Assembly (NCBI RefSeq): GCF_000023325.1
Contig: NC_012785.1
Coordinates: 1-64,000 of the forward strand
DNA: 64,000 bases
DNA from: Kosmotoga olearia TBF 19.5.1
Lineage (GTDB): Bacteria > Thermotogota > Thermotogae > Petrotogales > Kosmotogaceae
Reading direction: 5' to 3'
This document shows positions 37,958 to 46,665 of this stretch, piece by piece (positions within the stretch are counted from its first letter, which is position 1; every line of letters starts with the position of its first letter). The position numbers and the translations under genes are program-made. The notes beneath the pieces were generated by a model, which saw only the letters and a program-made list of their open reading frames with translations, searched no databases and was not told the DNA's origin.

Positions 37958-38768
37958 ATGAAACACCCTTCCAATATTCTCCAGGTTCTATCCAGAGCCC
38001 GATTTTTTTGGTCTCCAGCGAATCATCTACAACAACATAGGCTCTAGGCTTTTCTTCGAGAGTTACAAATATCCCCTTTCCCGAGGCTTTATTGGTTAAT
38101 GTGAGTTTAAAGATACCCATATCTCTCGTCTCAAAATCTTTCAGTGCCTCAATTTCCGGTGTTAACGACGGCTTGATGGCAAGCCTGGCTTTCTCCAGAT
38201 GAAGCTCCCGCGGCCTGTCCCAATCATAGATCCTGTAGGTTAAATCAGATGCCTGCTGTATCTCCAGCAAGCGGGTGTTCGGTCCAAGCGCATGAACCAT
38301 ACCGGCCGGGAGTTTTATCAGTTCACCTTTGTGAACGTCGAGAATGTTCAGATCCTCCGCTTTTATCTCTGAAATATCTTTTTTGTTTACAACTCCAGGA
38401 TCAGAAAAACCGGCTGCTATCGTCCCGTCACTTACAAAATACCAGGCTTCCGTCTTTCCCCATGGCTCCTTTTCCAGCTTCCTTGCCAGGACATCATCCG
38501 GGTGAACCTGAACAGAAAGCCAGTCTTTAGCTGATATGAGTTTTATCAAAAGCGGAAATCTCGGGAGAGGCTTATCACAAAAATCAGATACCAAATCCAT
38601 AGGAAAGACTGTCTTACAACTATCCTTCAAAGGCGTTCTCTTGTCAAGAAAATCACACAACAACCACACCTCACCGATGGGAAGCTCCGAATTCACACCA
38701 TACAGCTTGTTGAGTTCAGGATCCCCCCACGGGCGTTCAGAAAACAGGGGTTCAGAAAGGTATATCAT
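37947..38768 (-). CDS. manA: Mannose-6-phosphate isomerase, class I
   Basis: Zinc enzyme interconverting mannose 6-phosphate and fructose 6-phosphate, feeding GDP-mannose and polysaccharide synthesis. Metal and active-site motif SVQVHPDDVLARK, then GKTEAWYFV and LPAGMVHALGP. At 273 aa it is the short bacterial form (YvyI/ManA-like). It starts one base after the trmFO stop. A link to the exopolysaccharide genes elsewhere in the window is possible but not shown. Confidence 0.9.
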   Translation of the reverse strand: MIYLSEPLFSERPWGDPELNKLYGVNSELPIGEVWLLCDFLDKRTPLKDSCKTVFPMDLVSDFCDKPLPRFPLLIKLISAKDWLSVQVHPDDVLARKLEKEPWGKTEAWYFVSDGTIAAGFSDPGVVNKKDISEIKAEDLNILDVHKGELIKLPAGMVHALGPNTRLLEIQQASDLTYRIYDWDRPRELHLEKARLAIKPSLTPEIEALKDFETRDMGIFKLTLTNKASGKGIFVTLEEKPRAYVVVDDSLETKKIGLWIEPGEYWKGVSYEV

Positions 38769-38769
38769 C

Positions 38770-40083
38770 TCAAAAGCCCCTTTCTTTAAGAAACTTTTTT
38801 AACTCCTCAATAGCTCTCTCGGCCTTTTTCAGGTTCCTTTCTCTCTTCCCCTTCGCTTTAACGGGGGGAAGGAGACCATAATTTGCGTACACGGGAGAAA
38901 GGGGAACCCTCCCGGAGACCGTTATGTGGTTTATCAAGGCTCCAAGCATGGTCTTTTCCGGCAGGTAAAAGGTTGAACCGGTTTTCACTAACTCCATGAC
39001 GTTCAATGCGACAAATCTCCCGCTTGTGATGGCCTCAACATAACCTTCCAATCCTGTTATTTGACCACAGAAAAACAGGTTTGGATAACCCTTGCTTCTT
39101 AGATCTCTATTCAGAATCTTCGGGGAATTCAGATAGGTATTTCGGTGCATAACACCATACCGAACAAATTCAGCATGCTCTAAAGCAGGAATTATCCGAA
39201 ATACCCGTTTTTGCTCTCCCCATTTAAGACGGGTTTGAAACCCGACAAGGTTGTAAAGGGTCCCCTCTTTATTTTCTTTTCTTAGCTGAACCACCGCGTA
39301 GGGTTCACTACCCGTTTTCGGATCTATCAATCCTACAGGTTTCATTGGACCATAGCGCAAAGCATCGATGCCTGTTCTCGCGATCTCCTCAACCGGTTGA
39401 CAGCGATCAAAGAGAAGCTTGTCGGAAAAATTCTCTATTGGAGCAACCTGGGCATTCACAAGTTCATTCCAGAATCTCTCGTAGGTTTCCTTATCAAGGG
39501 GACAGTTCAGATAATCGCCGCTTCCCTTCCCGTAACGATCGCCGACAAAACAGCGTCTATAATCAATAGAATCCGCTGCTACTATTGGTGACAGAGCATC
39601 GAAAAAGAAAAGGTCCTCTCCAAACAAACCCGAAAGCCATTTCTCAAAAGCCGGCGAAGAAAGAGGACCGGTAGCGATAATCCAGAGCGTTCCCTCATCG
39701 TTGAGATCAATTTCTTTGACTTCTTCTCTCACCACATGAATATATGGGGAGCTTTCAATCCTTTCGGTAACCTCCTTAGAGAAGGTTTTTCTATCAACCG
39801 CGAAAGCTTTTCCGGCAGGAACGCGGTGTCTTTCCGCTATCTCCAGAAGAATTGAACCCAGCATCCTGGCTTCCTCTTTCAACAATCCTGAAGCGTTGGT
39901 TAATTCCACGGATTTAAGAGAGTTACTGCACACCAGTTCAGCAAAATACCCCGTCTGGTGAACATCGGTTTTTACCTTTGGTCTCATCTCGTATAATGTT
40001 ACTTCTATTCCCTTTTCAGCTAGGCTCAGGGCCGCTTCAGACCCGGCCAGCCCACCACCGACTATATTTATCTTCACCTTCAC
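38770..40083 (-). CDS. trmFO: Methylenetetrahydrofolate-tRNA-(uracil-5-)-methyltransferase TrmFO
   Basis: Folate- and FAD-dependent enzyme forming m5U54 in tRNA. The FAD-binding GGGLAGSEAALSLAEKG (about 8-24) is followed by VTLYEMRP; CSNSLKS carries a catalytic Cys and QITGLEGYVEA is also family-typical. Length 437 aa is standard. It overlaps the glycosylase gene by four bases. Confidence 0.96.
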   Translation of the reverse strand: MKVKINIVGGGLAGSEAALSLAEKGIEVTLYEMRPKVKTDVHQTGYFAELVCSNSLKSVELTNASGLLKEEARMLGSILLEIAERHRVPAGKAFAVDRKTFSKEVTERIESSPYIHVVREEVKEIDLNDEGTLWIIATGPLSSPAFEKWLSGLFGEDLFFFDALSPIVAADSIDYRRCFVGDRYGKGSGDYLNCPLDKETYERFWNELVNAQVAPIENFSDKLLFDRCQPVEEIARTGIDALRYGPMKPVGLIDPKTGSEPYAVVQLRKENKEGTLYNLVGFQTRLKWGEQKRVFRIIPALEHAEFVRYGVMHRNTYLNSPKILNRDLRSKGYPNLFFCGQITGLEGYVEAITSGRFVALNVMELVKTGSTFYLPEKTMLGALINHITVSGRVPLSPVYANYGLLPPVKAKGKRERNLKKAERAIEELKKFLKERGF

Positions 40084-40973
40084 TGTTTATCTCTCCCCAA
40101 TTTGTGCGTTCTATAGTATCTGAACACAGCTTCCTGATAGTAACCTGCGTAAGGGGCAAAGGTTTCCATGCCAAACTCCATTACCTTTTTTGTGCTACCA
40201 TTTACACCGAAGAGATCCTTCATCACTCTCTTTATCCATACATCAACGGGGAACGAGTTCAGTTCAGCATATGCGAAAAGCGTAATACAACTTCCAACCT
40301 TGTATCCGATCCCCTTTATTTTCATCAGCTCCTCGAGTTTTTCCATCAAGGGTTTATCATAAAGCTCTTCAAAAAACATTTCATCCTCAAGATTCTGGAA
40401 GAGTTCGTACAACCAATCCGCTCTAAAACCAAGCTTGATTTCAAGGAGATCCTCAAGCTTTAAATGCTTCAGCTGTTCCAATGAAGGAAAGGTGTAGAAC
40501 ACCTCATCATCCATTTCAACTCGATTTTCCGGAAACTTTGCAGAAAGCAGGTCGGATATTTTACGTATTGTAGGAATACTGTTTCTCGTTGAGATAATGT
40601 ATTCCACTGTCATCTCAAGGGCATCCTGCCTGAGAATTCTCAAGCCTCTGGCCTGTTTAACCGCATTTAGAGAGAGTTCCTTTGTTCGCTCTGGAAGACT
40701 CCGGATGATCATTTCCAGGGTAGAATGAACCTCTTCTAAATCATCCTCAAACCCAAGATATTTTCGTAATCCTTCATCTATGTCCATTCCAAGTAATGTA
40801 TCTCTGGAAGCTATCACATCAAGCTTTTTCCCAGACTGTTTGAGAAAAAGCACAGTATCCCTTACAACACCTTTCCACCAGCCATCAGTCTTTTCCCATC
40901 TGAATGTCTGACCACAATCGAGTGTGGTATCAAGATCGAAAGCTGTGTCGAGCTTCAGGGAAAACTTTATCAT
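40080..40973 (-). CDS. 8-oxoguanine DNA glycosylase, Ogg1 type
   Basis: Bifunctional glycosylase/lyase removing 8-oxoguanine. The N-terminal OGG domain has FDLDTTLDCGQTFRW (about 12-26). The helix-hairpin-helix with catalytic Lys225 is MKIKGIGYKVGSCI, and the catalytic Asp244 is in FPVDVWIKR. This is the Ogg1 layout rather than MutM or AGOG. 297 aa. In an anaerobe it implies exposure to oxidative damage. Overlaps the 104-residue gene upstream by four bases. Confidence 0.93.
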   Translation of the reverse strand: MIKFSLKLDTAFDLDTTLDCGQTFRWEKTDGWWKGVVRDTVLFLKQSGKKLDVIASRDTLLGMDIDEGLRKYLGFEDDLEEVHSTLEMIIRSLPERTKELSLNAVKQARGLRILRQDALEMTVEYIISTRNSIPTIRKISDLLSAKFPENRVEMDDEVFYTFPSLEQLKHLKLEDLLEIKLGFRADWLYELFQNLEDEMFFEELYDKPLMEKLEELMKIKGIGYKVGSCITLFAYAELNSFPVDVWIKRVMKDLFGVNGSTKKVMEFGMETFAPYAGYYQEAVFRYYRTHKLGRDKQ

Positions 40974-41284
40974 TTAGTCAGCATCCTCTCTGTGACAACC
41001 TTCAAAAGCCTGAAAGCGTTGTCTTCTCTGAATTCTCCAATAACCACGAGAACGAGGGCATTTCCTCCTATATTAACGGGCATTGCCGTTATGGTTTCCA
41101 GGCCGCTTGTTGTGGAACTTCGCGAACCGGTCTGAAGAGAAAGCGCGAGGACAAGGGGAGGAATTTCGACTGGCAACGGTTTCCCCAGAGAATTCCCCTG
41201 CGAGTCCACAAGCCTCAACTGAAGACCTATTTCATTCCCCAATTCTTCAATCCGCTCTATCAATTCTACAGGAACGCTACCCAT
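40970..41284 (-). CDS. Small conserved-looking protein of unknown function
   Basis: Not recognised. The 104 residues start MGSVPVELIERIEELGNEIG and contain LRLVDSQGNSLGKPLPV and a strand-rich stretch (ITAMPVNIGGNALVLVVIGEF). The pattern resembles a GAF/PocR-like ligand-sensing fold, but this is only an impression. The ATG at 41284 has GAGGTGA five bases upstream; GTG 41293 lies in that site. It sits between queH and the glycosylase gene with overlaps on both sides, so expression is coupled to theirs. Confidence 0.65.
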   Translation of the reverse strand: MGSVPVELIERIEELGNEIGLQLRLVDSQGNSLGKPLPVEIPPLVLALSLQTGSRSSTTSGLETITAMPVNIGGNALVLVVIGEFREDNAFRLLKVVTERMLTK

Positions 41285-42092
41285 AAGTTTCACCTCTTTC
41301 TGATCTTTCCAGGCGGCAGTTATAACTACCGCATTTCAACCACTTAGAAGTGAGAGAGAATGCTTTCGCAAATCCTTCGGTAACCACAAGCTTTGATGGT
41401 TTTATTATTTCGAGCAGCTCTTTCAATTCGTTTATGTCATTTATCTCAAAATTATCACTGTTCAAAGGCTTCCTTCTGTACTTCCAGAGATGTATCTTCT
41501 CAGGGAAATCCTGTTTTAGTTTTTCAAAATCCTTTTTTTCAATCTCCTGGCGCTTCATTTCCTGTTCTCTGAGGCCAAAAACACACCCACAATAATCCTG
41601 GACATAAATTCCAGAAAACAGTTCTCTCTTTTTCTTTCCATCTATACCCTTCCGAAAATTTGAGAACAAAAATCTCTTTCCCGTCGCCTTTTCAGCTCGT
41701 TTACCTTCGTTTTCCAGCATAACAATAGACTTTCTCGGGCTTGCCATCAGCGTAGTGGAAAAAAGATCAAAATCCATCTTTTGAGCAAGAGACGCTGTAA
41801 CGCCGAGCCTCAAAGCTATACATCTTCTGCATCTTTCCCCACCTTCAGACTCATCTTCTAAATTCCGGGCAAGGGCATAGAATCTTTCTTCATCGTATTT
41901 TCCTTCCATAGTCTCCAGTCCATATCTTTCAGCAACCTGTTCGAAAGCCCGGAGACGTTTCACATATTCCTCATAGGGAAAGATGTTTGGATTGTAAAAG
42001 AAAGCGGTTATTTTGCCGTTGAAATCGCTTTTCAGGTGTTCCATAGTAACAGCTAAATCAGGGCCACAGCACACATGCAAAAGGAGTTTCAA
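41277..42092 (-). CDS. queH: Epoxyqueuosine reductase QueH
   Basis: Last step of queuosine synthesis in organisms without QueG. The start LLLHVCCGPD carries the adjacent Cys pair (8-9), FFYNPNIFPYEEYVKRL is family-typical, and a second Cys pair is in RCRRCIALRL; these cysteines bind the iron-sulfur cluster and a second metal in characterised QueH. At 271 aa it has a C-terminal extension of some 70 residues (after about 200) with two further cysteines (LKCGSYNC). Overlaps its neighbours by four and eight bases. Confidence 0.92.
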   Translation of the reverse strand: MKLLLHVCCGPDLAVTMEHLKSDFNGKITAFFYNPNIFPYEEYVKRLRAFEQVAERYGLETMEGKYDEERFYALARNLEDESEGGERCRRCIALRLGVTASLAQKMDFDLFSTTLMASPRKSIVMLENEGKRAEKATGKRFLFSNFRKGIDGKKKRELFSGIYVQDYCGCVFGLREQEMKRQEIEKKDFEKLKQDFPEKIHLWKYRRKPLNSDNFEINDINELKELLEIIKPSKLVVTEGFAKAFSLTSKWLKCGSYNCRLERSERGETYG

Positions 42093-42883
42093 AAATCGAT
42101 CATCTCCCTGAACTTGCTCAACGTCTTGATTCCTATTCCGCTTACTTTAAGCAGGTCTTCCGGTTTATGGAATTTTCCATTGTGTTCTCTGTAATCAATT
42201 ATCCTTTCTGCCAGGACAGGTCCTATCCCTGGAAGCGCTACTAACTCCTGAAGAGTCGCGGTATTGACATTTATCTTTCCGGAATTCTCGCTTTTATCCG
42301 GAACATTTGTTGAAACGCTCCCAACTCTTACCAGATTTCTTATTTTGTCCAGAGTGGCTCTTCCTATCCCCTTCACATTTATAAGTTCATCTATGGCCTT
42401 AAAACCACCATGCTCTTCCCGGTATTTCACTATCTCTGCTGCCTTGACTTCCCCTATGCCGGGAAGTGAAGTCAAATCTACTTTCGATGCTGTGTTTAAA
42501 TCCAGTCTGGTATCTCTGGTGTTTTCCGCCTTACTTTTTGCAGCGTTCGTAATGGTAACCAGATCCTTTAGCTTTTCGTAGGTAGAGTTACCTATTCCCT
42601 TAACTTGAAGCAACTCTTCGGTTGACGAAAAACCGCCATTGCTTTCTCTGAACGTAACAATCGCCTTTGCCCTGGTCTCGCCGATTCCCGGAAGTAACTG
42701 CAATATTTCTACAGTAGCGGTGTTCAAGTCTATTGGAAATCGCTCTTTTACATCAAAAAGGGCCTCGCTGTTTTTGGTTACGTCATTGGTCTCACCCATG
42801 TTCAATAAAGCTATAAAACCAATAACAACGATGAAAATCACGGACCCAAGTAATTGCGCTTCTTTTGAAGAAAGTCGTTTCAT
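42089..42883 (-). CDS. ComEA-like protein with three helix-hairpin-helix units
   Basis: An N-terminal membrane anchor (about 12-28, GSVIFIVVIGFIALLN), then three ComEA-type repeats with (L/I)NTATxxxLxxLPGIG cores: DLNTATVEILQLLPGIGE, DLNTASKVDLTSLPGIGE and NVNTATLQELVALPGIGP. Each is followed by a second hairpin (VKGIGNSTYEKL and similar). ComEA binds incoming DNA during natural transformation; normal proteins have one repeat. Here the triple form suggests stronger DNA binding at the membrane, possibly in competence. Overlaps queH by four bases. Confidence 0.85.
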   Translation of the reverse strand: MKRLSSKEAQLLGSVIFIVVIGFIALLNMGETNDVTKNSEALFDVKERFPIDLNTATVEILQLLPGIGETRAKAIVTFRESNGGFSSTEELLQVKGIGNSTYEKLKDLVTITNAAKSKAENTRDTRLDLNTASKVDLTSLPGIGEVKAAEIVKYREEHGGFKAIDELINVKGIGRATLDKIRNLVRVGSVSTNVPDKSENSGKINVNTATLQELVALPGIGPVLAERIIDYREHNGKFHKPEDLLKVSGIGIKTLSKFREMIDF

Positions 42884-43641
42884 TTGATTCTCCTCAAGTA
42901 CCTTCCGGAAATATCCCAGCCTGTTATTTCCTCAACCTTGAAAACATTCAAAGCTTCAGAATAATCTCTCGCGGTTTCGAGATCGGGAAATGCCCCGAGA
43001 ATTGCCGCGTAGAACGTTCGGCCATCGGCAGTGTAGAATTTATAAGCAAAAGCCGGATAACCGTTTGCCCTGAGATTTATAATCTGCGGTGCTATACCAT
43101 CTACTATTGTATGCGAAACAAGCTGAACTCCATAAGCTACCTTTGAAGCAAATAACCCTTCCAGCGGGTTTTCACCAAGGAACATTATTCCGTAATTTCC
43201 TGGATCAATTTTGGTGATGAAATAATTGTCTTTTCCCTTTTCAATACAGAGTTTAAATGCCGTATTCTCATCAACTACAACGTAACTGAACGCAGTTCCC
43301 TGGACAAAGTAATCAAAAGATTCTATAATAAGTCTTTCGTAATCGAAGCTCTCAAGAAAGAAGTGCCTTTCAGGCTCTTCAACCGCCATCTCTTTATCCG
43401 GAGAAGCTTCTTCAAGTTTTTCTATCTCTTTCTTAAGAGGTTCTAAGGAGGGTTCTTGAGGTTCCGTTGCAGCTATAGTTGGATTTACGCTGTTTCTTAT
43501 TTCTTCAACGATGAGTCTATAATTGTCGTTTTCCTGTTTCAATAGGTATGCATACCCCCCAACAATGAATACCGCAATCGAAAGGGCTATCACAAAAACT
43601 GAAAGCATCCTGACCGCTGCTCCAAAGGCTTTGTCACTCAC
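42880..43641 (-). CDS. Membrane-anchored SPOR-like domain protein
   Basis: An N-terminal membrane helix (about 12-33, MLSVFVIALSIAVFIVGGYAYL), an acidic linker, a middle globular region (about 95-185), and a C-terminal region (about 190-250, FAYKFYTADGRTFYAAILGAFPDLETARDYSEAL) that looks like a SPOR peptidoglycan-binding domain. GTG start overlapping the next upstream gene by four bases. A septal or cell-wall role is inferred from the fold; minC lies a few genes upstream in the same run. Confidence 0.68.
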   Translation of the reverse strand: MSDKAFGAAVRMLSVFVIALSIAVFIVGGYAYLLKQENDNYRLIVEEIRNSVNPTIAATEPQEPSLEPLKKEIEKLEEASPDKEMAVEEPERHFFLESFDYERLIIESFDYFVQGTAFSYVVVDENTAFKLCIEKGKDNYFITKIDPGNYGIMFLGENPLEGLFASKVAYGVQLVSHTIVDGIAPQIINLRANGYPAFAYKFYTADGRTFYAAILGAFPDLETARDYSEALNVFKVEEITGWDISGRYLRRIK

Positions 43642-44627
43642 GTAAAACTCTCCAATCCTCTCATATTTTTTCTCACCATCCGGGAAAGTTCTGTAGAAGA
43701 AACCACAACCCTTCTCTGTTGTGCTCCACCCGGGAGCCAGATGACAATTTCCTTCAGTTTATCTATGTATTCAGTAACGGAACTCATATCAAGTCTATAA
43801 GGCCAATTGTTGCACCATATCTTTTTTAGCGTAAGGAAAAATTTTCTGGTATGTTCCTCATCTAAAAGTCCATGCAAAAGTCCAACCCAGCTTTCGATGA
43901 TTGCTCCAAAGGCAAGAGCTACCATATAGTCCAGTTTAAGCCTAAAGGCTGACTGCAATATTCTTGTCATCGAAATTCCAACAGGCTCGTAGTCGTTGCT
44001 AATACCATCGATATATGCTTTCAAAGAAGACCAGAGAAGATCTTCCCACAATTTCAGATCTATTTCCATACCTTCGGATATCAGATTACTGAGATAGTTA
44101 AAGAGCCTCCAATCGTAGCTGTATGCAGTTATTAACATAGGAAACAGTTCGTAGACCCCCTGGCGACTAAAAACCTCATAGCTTAGTTGAGGTTCTATAA
44201 TGACCTCTTCCGGTACGCCAAAAGTCCGTAACACATCTTTTCTGAACTCCAGATTGATGAAGAAGCTTCCGCAAATGGGAAGCATCACCTGCGAAAGCGG
44301 TGTGCTTGGCACCAGTCTCAAGTGTTTAAGTTCAGTGTAGGTGGAGGTTGAATAACCAACGAGATCAAGAAGTGCACCCCCACCGACAGCGGTGACGGAA
44401 TCCTTTTTCGATACCTTGAAAAGCTGGTACATCTCGAGTACCCTATCAAGGGATTTGACGTGTTCGCCACCTTTCAAAGCATAGATGTTAGGAAAGCTCT
44501 TCCCTTTAAACTTAGGGACACCGGAGTCCACTATCAAAAGGGACTCCGGTATGTTTTTCCTGCAATCTTCGACAAATTTCACCACACACTCAGATTCCTG
44601 AACCCTCGTGAAAAGGAACTTTTTCAT
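43638..44627 (-). CDS. Divergent 3-dehydroquinate-synthase-like protein
   Basis: 329 residues with the Rossmann core of AroB: VTAVGGGALLDLVGYSTSTY matches GGGVxxDLxGFxAxTY, and LRLVPSTPLSQV matches the next strand and loop. The usual DSSVGGKT is replaced by MLPICGSFF, and the zinc His motif GHTFGHAIE reads ALAFGAIIE; LLHG of the second His site remains. It therefore probably does not make dehydroquinate. It may be a repurposed sugar-phosphate cyclase or a non-enzymatic relative. ATG start, overlapping the M42 gene by four bases. Confidence 0.72.
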   Translation of the reverse strand: MKKFLFTRVQESECVVKFVEDCRKNIPESLLIVDSGVPKFKGKSFPNIYALKGGEHVKSLDRVLEMYQLFKVSKKDSVTAVGGGALLDLVGYSTSTYTELKHLRLVPSTPLSQVMLPICGSFFINLEFRKDVLRTFGVPEEVIIEPQLSYEVFSRQGVYELFPMLITAYSYDWRLFNYLSNLISEGMEIDLKLWEDLLWSSLKAYIDGISNDYEPVGISMTRILQSAFRLKLDYMVALAFGAIIESWVGLLHGLLDEEHTRKFFLTLKKIWCNNWPYRLDMSSVTEYIDKLKEIVIWLPGGAQQRRVVVSSTELSRMVRKNMRGLESFT

Positions 44628-45634
44628 CCAATACCTTCCTCACAAAGTGCTTTCAGGAGTTTTACCGCATTAAGAACATCGTCATAATCAACCATTTCAT
44701 GGGGTGTGTGGGCATATCTTGTGGGAATTGACAAAGTTCCAGCAGCGATACCGCTTCTGGTAACCTGATAGCCTCTGGCATTTGTGCCACCAAATATCAA
44801 AACCTCGTACTGATAGGGAATCTTATACTTTTCTGCAACCTCTGCCAGCTTTTTCACAACCCAGGAAGAGCTCACGCTTGCCCTGTCCTTTATCTTTATC
44901 GCCGGACCCTTACCGAGTTCAAAGCCCATTCTTTTGTAGGATTTCGGGGTATCGGGTCCGCCGGTTATATCGACAGCTATCGCCATATCCGGCATGATGT
45001 CAAATCCGGCTACGCTTGCCCCAACAAGTCCTACCTCTTCCTGGACGGTAAAAGCAAGGTAGATATCGTCCTTCGGATTCTTCAGTTCCTTCGCAACCTG
45101 TATCAGGATTGCACAGGCGATCCTGTCATCCATTGCTTTGGATATCAACCTCTTCCCGGCATCGTAGAAGGTTGCGTCGTAAGTTCCAAAGGTTCCCACC
45201 GGTGCAAGCTTCCCCGCTTCTTCTCTGCTTGTGGCACCGATATCCACGAAAATGTTGTCAAAACTAAGACCCTTCATATTCTCCTGTAATTCTTTACCAG
45301 ACTCACCTTCAACACCAACAACCCCGATAACACCTGTTTCAAACCTTATTCTTGTACCGAGAAGAATGTACGGAGAAACACCACCAATCATCTCGATCTT
45401 GAGGAATCCCTTGTCGTCTATATTGCTTACCACAACACCGATCTCGTCCATATGAGCATCAAGCAAAAGCTTTTTGCCGGATGAACCTTTTTTCCATGCC
45501 ACGAGGTTTCCAAGACGATCCACTTTATAACCATCAACAAAATCCTTTATCTCCTCAATAATCATTTCCCTTATTTTATCCTCGCGGCCGCTTGGAGAAC
45601 AAACCTCTGTCACTTTCTTTATCAATTCTTTCAT
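44624..45634 (-). CDS. M42-family glutamyl/leucyl aminopeptidase (copy 1)
   Basis: Cobalt- or zinc-dependent exopeptidase that in this family forms large tetrahedral (TET) or smaller assemblies. Metal ligands in LDAHMDEIG, DDRIACA and YAHTPHEM, catalytic Glu in VQEEVGLVGA, and the metal-binding Asp in AVDITGG. 336 aa, ATG start. Third and last in transcription order of three adjacent M42 genes; it shares the VD-type metal site with the copy at 46655. Confidence 0.92.
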   Translation of the reverse strand: MKELIKKVTEVCSPSGREDKIREMIIEEIKDFVDGYKVDRLGNLVAWKKGSSGKKLLLDAHMDEIGVVVSNIDDKGFLKIEMIGGVSPYILLGTRIRFETGVIGVVGVEGESGKELQENMKGLSFDNIFVDIGATSREEAGKLAPVGTFGTYDATFYDAGKRLISKAMDDRIACAILIQVAKELKNPKDDIYLAFTVQEEVGLVGASVAGFDIMPDMAIAVDITGGPDTPKSYKRMGFELGKGPAIKIKDRASVSSSWVVKKLAEVAEKYKIPYQYEVLIFGGTNARGYQVTRSGIAAGTLSIPTRYAHTPHEMVDYDDVLNAVKLLKALCEEGIG

Positions 45635-46665
45635 TCGCTTAACACCTTCCCTTCCCTAACCAGGATTTTCGCAAGTTTTACAACTTTCAAGAAATCATTG
45701 ATATCTATCACTGAAACAGGCGAATGTATGTAACGTGATGGGGTTGAAATCACCCCGGAAGGAATGCCTCTGAGTGTTCTCGCCAGTCGTGCGGCATCCG
45801 TTCCGCCGACTGTTCTGCTTTTGTACTGGAAAGGAATGTCATATCTTTTAGCCGTATCGACTATGGTTTCGAAGATCTTCCTGTCCAGTACCAGCCCTGA
45901 ATGCGCAAAGGTTAACGCTGGCCCTTCACCGAGGCGCGTAGACCACCTCGACTCAGGCATTTCCGGGTTGTCTCCTGCGGTGGTATTCTCAAAAACGAGA
46001 GCCGCATCGGGTTTAATCTGGGCAGCAGCAACGCCGCTTCCTCTAAGCCCTACCTCTTCCTGGACAACCCAGGCAAAGTAGATATCATAGTCAACAGGAT
46101 TTTCAAGAATGTCATCAAGAACTGAAAGCAAAACCTCACAACCGCTACGGTCATCGAAAGCCTTCCCTATCGCGTAATTTCCGACCTCTTCATATTTCGT
46201 GCTGAAAAAAACAGGGTCACCAATTCTCACGTTCTTCACTTCATCTTTACTCGAAACACCAAGATAAACAGATAAAGAATCGTAACTCGGTGACTTCAAG
46301 ACAGTTGCGGGTTCCTGAATATGTATCGCATCGAACCCAATTACCCCGGGGATAAGGTCAGGTCCCACCAGCACCTTCTTGCCGATCAGAACCCTTGGAG
46401 CCAATCCACCTACAGCTCTTATCGCCAGCGTGCCGTCTTCATTCACCCTCTTGACCATGAGCCCAACCTCATCCATATGAGCCAGAAGCATGAGCTTCTT
46501 GCCGTTACCTTTTCCTTTCTTCAGTGCAATAAGATTGCCCACATTGTCACGCCAGTACTTATCGACCTTATCCTTTATCTTTTCTTCTATATAATCCGCG
46601 ACCTTCTCTTCAAAACCTGAAATTCCGGGAAGTTCGGAAAGTTCTTTCAGTCTCTCAAGCTTCAT
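45631..46665 (-). CDS. M42-family aminopeptidase (copy 2)
   Basis: Same fold as its neighbours: LLAHMDEVGL, DDRSGCEVL, VQEEVGLRGSG and YIHSPVSVID. The metal-site segment reads FENTTAGD, so a Glu stands where the other two copies have Asp, pointing to a different subfamily and probably a different substrate preference. The ATG at 46665 follows AGGTGAAGAGA; the frame is open to 46689 without a site. 344 aa, overlapping both neighbours. Confidence 0.92.
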   Translation of the reverse strand: MKLERLKELSELPGISGFEEKVADYIEEKIKDKVDKYWRDNVGNLIALKKGKGNGKKLMLLAHMDEVGLMVKRVNEDGTLAIRAVGGLAPRVLIGKKVLVGPDLIPGVIGFDAIHIQEPATVLKSPSYDSLSVYLGVSSKDEVKNVRIGDPVFFSTKYEEVGNYAIGKAFDDRSGCEVLLSVLDDILENPVDYDIYFAWVVQEEVGLRGSGVAAAQIKPDAALVFENTTAGDNPEMPESRWSTRLGEGPALTFAHSGLVLDRKIFETIVDTAKRYDIPFQYKSRTVGGTDAARLARTLRGIPSGVISTPSRYIHSPVSVIDINDFLKVVKLAKILVREGKVLSE

